NCBI GenBank assembly: GCA_013398955.1
Contig: VWPU01000911.1
Span: 62,001-126,000 of the forward strand
DNA length: 64,000 bases
Reading direction: 5' to 3'
Origin: Callaeas wilsoni
Taxonomy: Eukaryota; Chordata; Aves; Passeriformes; Callaeidae
Below are positions 59,245 to 64,000 of the stretch, one piece after another. How positions within the stretch are numbered: position 1 is the stretch's first letter; each line of letters begins with the position of its first letter. A program made the translations under genes and the position numbers. The notes below the pieces were generated by a model, which made no database searches, was not told the origin of the DNA, and saw only the letters and a program-made list of their open reading frames with translations.

Positions 59245-59749
59245 AACTGCAGAGCTATGTGATGCGTATACAAAAAGTACACCGTTGTTGATACACCGTG
59301 GCCTTGAAGATGCACTACTCAACGAGAAGAAATTCAGGAATCTAGTTGTTTTGCATGTGTGGCAAAAGTGCTTTTGATATAAATGACATAATTTTATAGT
59401 CACAGCAGCTGTAGCAAGGAACATGTGTGTTTGCCCACATGTGATCTTTATTTTCTTTTGTTATGGTGTATATGGGATGGTTGAGGGTGAGAATATAAAA
59501 AGCACTATTTGCCCAGTACAGAGTCTCCCTGCAGTAATCCTTAGTGGTATTATTTTCAAAAACTATCATTAGTCACTGCTTTGATAATGGGCCTGCTTAG
59601 CCCAGAGATTGCAATACCATTTAGACTATTGTTTTCTTTATTTGTGTGCATGGACAAAGTATGGTTTATGTGTATGATACAAGCAGGAAGTAGAGATTGT
59701 ACAAATACATCTTTTCTGACATTCAGCAGACTTTTATTAAAAAAAAAGA

Positions 59750-59755
59750 AATAAA
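59750..59755 (+). terminator. CD47: Internal polyadenylation signal AATAAA
   Basis: Canonical hexamer about 500 bp into the proposed 3' UTR exon; candidate proximal site. Confidence 0.4.
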
Positions 59756-60108
59756 AAGTTACACACCGAGTTGCATAAGTACAAAGTTTACTCCCAGCTC
59801 TCCTGAAATTAACAGAGTTCCGACTCCATGAGACATTAGTATTCCTCTCTGTGGACAGTAGTCATGTGTGCTCTGGTGGCTGATATTTTTGTCCAGTGAG
59901 AGGGCTCTCCGTGCCTCCTCTGTATCCTTTGATGAGAAACTGCTCAGCTGTTGGAGCCTAATTCAGCACTGGAATTACAGAGCACAGGAGCTGGTAATCT
60001 TAATGCTGAATGTGGTTCTTGTTTGTGTTCATGTGGTGCAGTGTGTGGAACTGGAAGCAATTTCAGGCTTTCTTAACTCAGTGAATTTGTGAAAGTCGTG
60101 GATGCTTC

Positions 60109-60114
60109 AATAAA
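60109..60114 (+). terminator. CD47: Internal polyadenylation signal AATAAA
   Basis: Canonical hexamer within the proposed 3' UTR; candidate for an intermediate-length transcript. Confidence 0.4.
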
Positions 60115-61600
60115 AATAGGAGTTGTCCTATTTAGTGTATTTTTGACAGAGTTTAAAACCTTGTTTTCTTGAATGGAAAAGAGCTATATAATTTCTGACC
60201 CAAGTTTGTGTTGCTGCCATTATGTCACGACTACATAAAATAAAAAGTAGGAGGAGCTGATGAGGAGTGAGGAAGCTCAGTTTCTGTATATATCTAAGTG
60301 GTACAGTTAAAAATCAGTTTACTAGGACTTGCACATTCCATGAGATTCTGCTATGTTTTACAGCTGTTTTGAGAGTTGTTCCAATATAGTTGGCTGCTCT
60401 TGGACTTTGTGTATGCTTTGTAGAAATCTTGACACTGTTTCCTGTTTGTACTAAGGTACTGTATTTCAAAGGCACACATGGTTTTCTCCTTCTAACAATC
60501 TAAAACTTGGTTTGGAAAGCTGTTGCCAAACAGTCACATAATAAAATCCATGTTTTTAAAGATCCTGAGTAATTTAACACTTCTCAGAGTTGAATGTTAC
60601 AAACTAAGGTTCATATCCATATTTTGGGTGCATGTTGCAGGGATTTGGGTCTCTGCACGTTGAGCTTTGAGTCGCATTAAGAATTCAGCAAAGCAAAATG
60701 GAGGTGTCTGATTTTACAGTAGGTGCTGTCATAATCGTCCCTCTTGCCAAGGCTGCAGGATTGAGCCATTTAAAGCAAGCCATGGGCTAGGCCTCACTGG
60801 GATCAGTGGAACTGGACACAGGGAAGATGGTCACCCATGTGATAAAACATGGGCAAAGCATGTGTAGCTCACACCTACTGTCCTACTTCGTCAGTGGGAC
60901 TATTCACGTAAGGCTTGAGCTCTTACATATTAATCTTTTGGTACAGGTTCTTCCATAATCTCAGTGATACCTAGCTAAAGATGGGAGATGGTTCTCCATT
61001 ACAATTCAGTATAAAAATTTTTCTAATTTAGTACTGTGCAGTGCTCCCTGTTTATAACTAGTGATTCCCTCTGGCAAGTTGAAAGTCTTAGCAGCAGAGG
61101 AATAAAAAACCAAATCAACTGGAATTCTGTTGAGGTATTCTGCCTTATAAAAACCATTATGTTGAATAGCTTTATGTTAATTTCTGTAAAGCAAACTGCA
61201 GCAGAACCCCTCTGTGTCACCGTGGGATCAGGCCGAGCTGTTCCTAGGAATTGTCAAAACATGAGGAGCTCAGTGGCTGTCTATGGGCTGCAGAATTATG
61301 GCCCCAGAAATGGGAGAAACCCACCATCCTGTTGTGTTAAGGGCTGGATTTCTTGTAGGTGGGAATTTAACAGCGAGAGTTTAAAAAGTCATGGATACAG
61401 CCAGCCAGCCCTTTCCCACCAGTAATTTAAACCAAAGTTGTTCATAACTGTATGCTTTCATTTGTGTGTGTACATATGTGTGTATATATAAATATATAGA
61501 CATTTTAAATATCTATAGATCTATCGTCTTTACCCAAGAAATTGTTTTTATTTATGAAACATGAAATGATTTTGTAAATATTGTGCTAATATACTTAAAA

Positions 61601-61606
61601 AATAAA
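61601..61606 (+). terminator. CD47: Distal polyadenylation signal AATAAA of CD47
   Basis: AATAAAGTCATTTT is followed by a GTTGTTTTTG-type GU-rich element within 25 bp, the classical arrangement for cleavage. Confidence 0.55.
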
Positions 61607-61620
61607 GTCATTTTAAGTTG

Positions 61621-63335
61621 TTTTTGCGGGAGATTTTCTTGTTGCTGGCACACTGAACTTCTGCAGTTGCTTCCATAAAGTCATAGTCATAGCTGCTCTT
61701 CTCCCTGTCTTTATGTATTGCTTACTGGATCTACAGGAAGTTCTCAGTGTTACATAGGCTGGTGCAGATGGTTTTGGGTGCGTTTCTCCTTAGAAAGGTC
61801 ATTCACATGCTGAAGCGAGTGTGTAGGCTGCCTTGTAGTAACTTCAGTTGCCCTCTCCAACATCAGCCGTCAAATGTTGTCGCCTGAGTGTGCTGTGGAG
61901 GGAAATGAGGAGCAACAAGCTGCTGCTGCTGCCACTGTAACTTCAGCAACAGCAGAGCAGCACCTATGTCCAGTCCGTCTTTGCAGCCCTGGAATGGTAT
62001 TTCTGGGAGAAGAGGATCCCTTCTGTTACTGCTAAAGTACTACTGCTTAAGTTCTGGATTTCCTGAAGTTGTCTTTGATGTTTGTTTGACAGTGGAGCCA
62101 GGAGACAAGGCTGCACGTCCTGCCTGGTAGTCCTTCCACTCACACATCCTCTTCAGTGGAGCTGAGCTGATGGGAACAGTGGAAATTATTGGCAATTCCC
62201 TTGTTTGTTCAAGGTGACTTTAACTGTGGCTGTTGAACTTCAGTGTCTCTTCAGAAATTTTTGTGACTTCCCTAGACACAGTTTACTCTCTAAAGGAACC
62301 ACGAACCACAGTTTGAGCTATTTAAACAGAATTTTTACAGTTTTAGAATTTTCTGTGCAGGAACCCGACTGCAGGGTGAACTGCAAGCTCAGGAAAACTG
62401 CATACATGGATTTTGGGGTGGGAGAAATGGTGCTAATCTAAATGTATGTGGCCGGAGGATATCTCAATGCAGTACTGTCAGTGATGCCCAGCACCTGTGA
62501 TCCAGACTGCTCCAGTCAGTTCAACCAGGAAAACCAACCCAAACCTGAACTTCCAGTCCAGAAGCCTTCTGAAAGCACTTGATCAGAGCTCCATAATTGA
62601 GCAGTTGCTACCGAGTTACCTGCCTAAGAGTAGAAGTGGACAGCCTCTGGTTCACTCCACTTCACAGAAGAGTTTGTATTTCTTTCCTATGGAAAATAGT
62701 TCTTTTGTTCTCTAGTGCTCTGTGCCTTTGTCATAGAGGCAGCCAAGACTGTCTTGGACTTCAGTACCTCTTGCTTCCTGTATCCTTGAGGACTCTTGCA
62801 AAGCTTTCACGACGAAAAGCTCTTGTTTCCTTGTTGGTTCCCTACTGTGTCTGCTGCACAAGTGCAGCAGGCGTAGGGCATGGCCTGGGAGGTGTACCCC
62901 AAACCCTTCACACTGCAGCTGGGCTGTAGGAAAAGGGCAAGGACTACTCATAAAGTACAAGAAAAGGGCAGAACCAGATTATTTTTCAATGAAATGATGA
63001 ATTGGCAAGAAACTTTAATACACAAATGTAAATAGCACAGAGACAAGGATCATCTGCTTTGGGGGAGGAAAGCTGCAGTGTTGAAACAAGTTTTGGTTTC
63101 CTTCTGTTCTTTTGCTTGCTTGTTTTTAAAGACTACAGAAAGGAGGCTTTTGAAATTACTGGGCTGGAGAGTGGGTGCTGTGAAGGGAAGAGAGAGTCTG
63201 CCATGAATATAAGTTTGGTGGGAGAATTAAAGAGCATAGGAACTGCAAGTTTGCCAGAAGAGTGTGAACAGTTTCTCCCAACGTCGCTAAAATTGGTACT
63301 TTTGGACCCTTCAGATTTATGGGACTATTTTTATT
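61621..63335. other. Intergenic, downstream of CD47
   Basis: About 1.7 kb with no recognisable gene or repeat. Open frames of up to about 110 codons match nothing known to me. Confidence 0.6.
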
Positions 63336-63499
63336 CACTGAAAGGGTTGTCAAGCATTGGAACAGGCTCCCCAGGGAAGTGGTGGAGTCACTAGATGTGG
63401 CACTCAGTAATACAGTTATGTTGACAGCGTGGTGTTCAGTTAAAACTTGGCCTCGATGATCTTGGAGGTCTTTTCTGACCTTAATAATTCCATGATTCT
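63336..63499 (+). mobile_element. CR1 non-LTR retrotransposon 3' fragment
   Basis: GAAAGGGTTGTCAAGCATTG through GGAACAGGCTCCCCAGGGAA to the tail GATCTTGGAGGTCTTTTCTG, CCTTAATAATTCCATGATTC. Plus orientation, about 160 bp. Confidence 0.92.
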
Positions 63500-64000
63500 T
63501 TATAGTGCTACTGTCTGCATGTGACCAAGCAGCTGAGCATGTGGAGGTCCTTGGGGATGTGCAGTTGTCACATGAAGTCAGACTCTACCTCCACACCTCA
63601 GTAGTCCCCTGGGCACAGCAACTGCTTGGTGCAGCGGAAGGTCTGGCACACCTTCAGCTTGAATTAAAGTACTGAATTTTACTGTCATTCACAATTATCT
63701 ACCTGCAGATAGTGAAAGATTTTGAAACTGCTCTAGTAATTAGTCTGCCCCCTTTCCTACCCCATCCTACACCCCCTCTGCCTTTCTTTTAAGGCTGCAC
63801 ACTAAGTGGGTGCAGGTAAAACTTGGAACGGTTACCAGACTTCTGGAAAAGTGAAGGAGACAACATTTTTCAGAACTTGGCTTGAGGGTACTTGTATTTG
63901 GTTGCACTCATTTAATTTTCCTTTTTGTCTTCCAGAAGTGCTGCAGGAACTGCTTTTAGAGCAAGAACATTTGGTTATATTTTGGGCAGTTCGCGTTTGG
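63500..64000. other. Intergenic to window edge
   Basis: Nothing recognisable. A pyrimidine-rich stretch lies at about 63745-63792. Confidence 0.6.

Larger units (their letters stand above)
59245..61620 (+). other. CD47: CD47 3' UTR exon (probable)
   Basis: About 2.4 kb after the strong acceptor at 59241-59244, ending just past the AATAAA at 61601. Long 3' UTRs are typical of CD47. Internal AATAAA signals at 59750 and 60109 could give shorter forms. TG/TA-rich low-complexity sequence lies at 61465-61500. Confidence 0.6.

Noticed and set aside
1..64000. CRISPR arrays, operons, prophage or insertion sequences
   Set aside because: The window is split-gene vertebrate DNA; no direct-repeat/spacer arrays or prokaryotic gene organisation were seen.

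Overview
The window is vertebrate nuclear DNA, almost certainly from a bird. It holds split genes with GT/AG introns, CpG-island promoters, an AT-rich background, and several truncated copies of the avian non-LTR retrotransposon CR1 as the only clear interspersed repeats. No bacterial, organellar or viral genes were seen. The species cannot be fixed from the sequence.

Three genes account for the recognisable coding sequence. (1) Positions about 1800-8900, minus strand: an HHLA2-like (B7 family, B7-H7/B7-H5) gene. Three phase-1 immunoglobulin exons (V, C, V) are visible; its signal-peptide exon was not found and its normal membrane/tail exons appear to lie left of the window or were missed. 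(2) Positions 10064-23260, plus strand: IFT57 (HIPPI), a ciliary IFT-B subunit. It has 11 coding exons, 418 codons, and a complete reading frame. (3) Positions 40372-61620, plus strand: CD47, the SIRP-alpha/thrombospondin ligand. It has 10 coding exons, 317 codons and a separate 3' UTR exon. The order HHLA2 - IFT57 - CD47, with HHLA2 divergent from the other two, matches human 3q13 read in the opposite direction, so this is an old syntenic block.

Region by region: 1-5000 HHLA2-like exons with two unexplained membrane-segment ORFs in one intron; 5000-9240 its upstream region, with a small CpG cluster at about 8800 that could be its first exon; 9242-9715 a CR1 copy abutting the IFT57 CpG island; 10042-10071 an RFX X-box-like site and a TISU/YY1-like start-codon element on IFT57; 23300-39700 intergenic DNA with a CR1 copy, an isolated CpG cluster and a perfect X-box match at 38732; 39760-40830 the CD47 CpG island; 40372-61620 CD47, with a CR1 copy about 60 bp before its 32-bp tail exon; 61620-64000 intergenic DNA with another CR1 copy.

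The genes do not form a pathway. Two immune-checkpoint surface proteins (HHLA2 on T/NK-cell control, CD47 as the 'do not eat me' ligand) flank a cilium assembly gene. The most interesting leads are the nested Ig/TM ORFs inside HHLA2, the ciliary promoter architecture of IFT57, the orphan X-box, and the CR1-flanked cytoplasmic-tail cassette of CD47. Exon limits were set by hand from splice-site consensus, phase continuity and recalled human homologues; no alignment was run.
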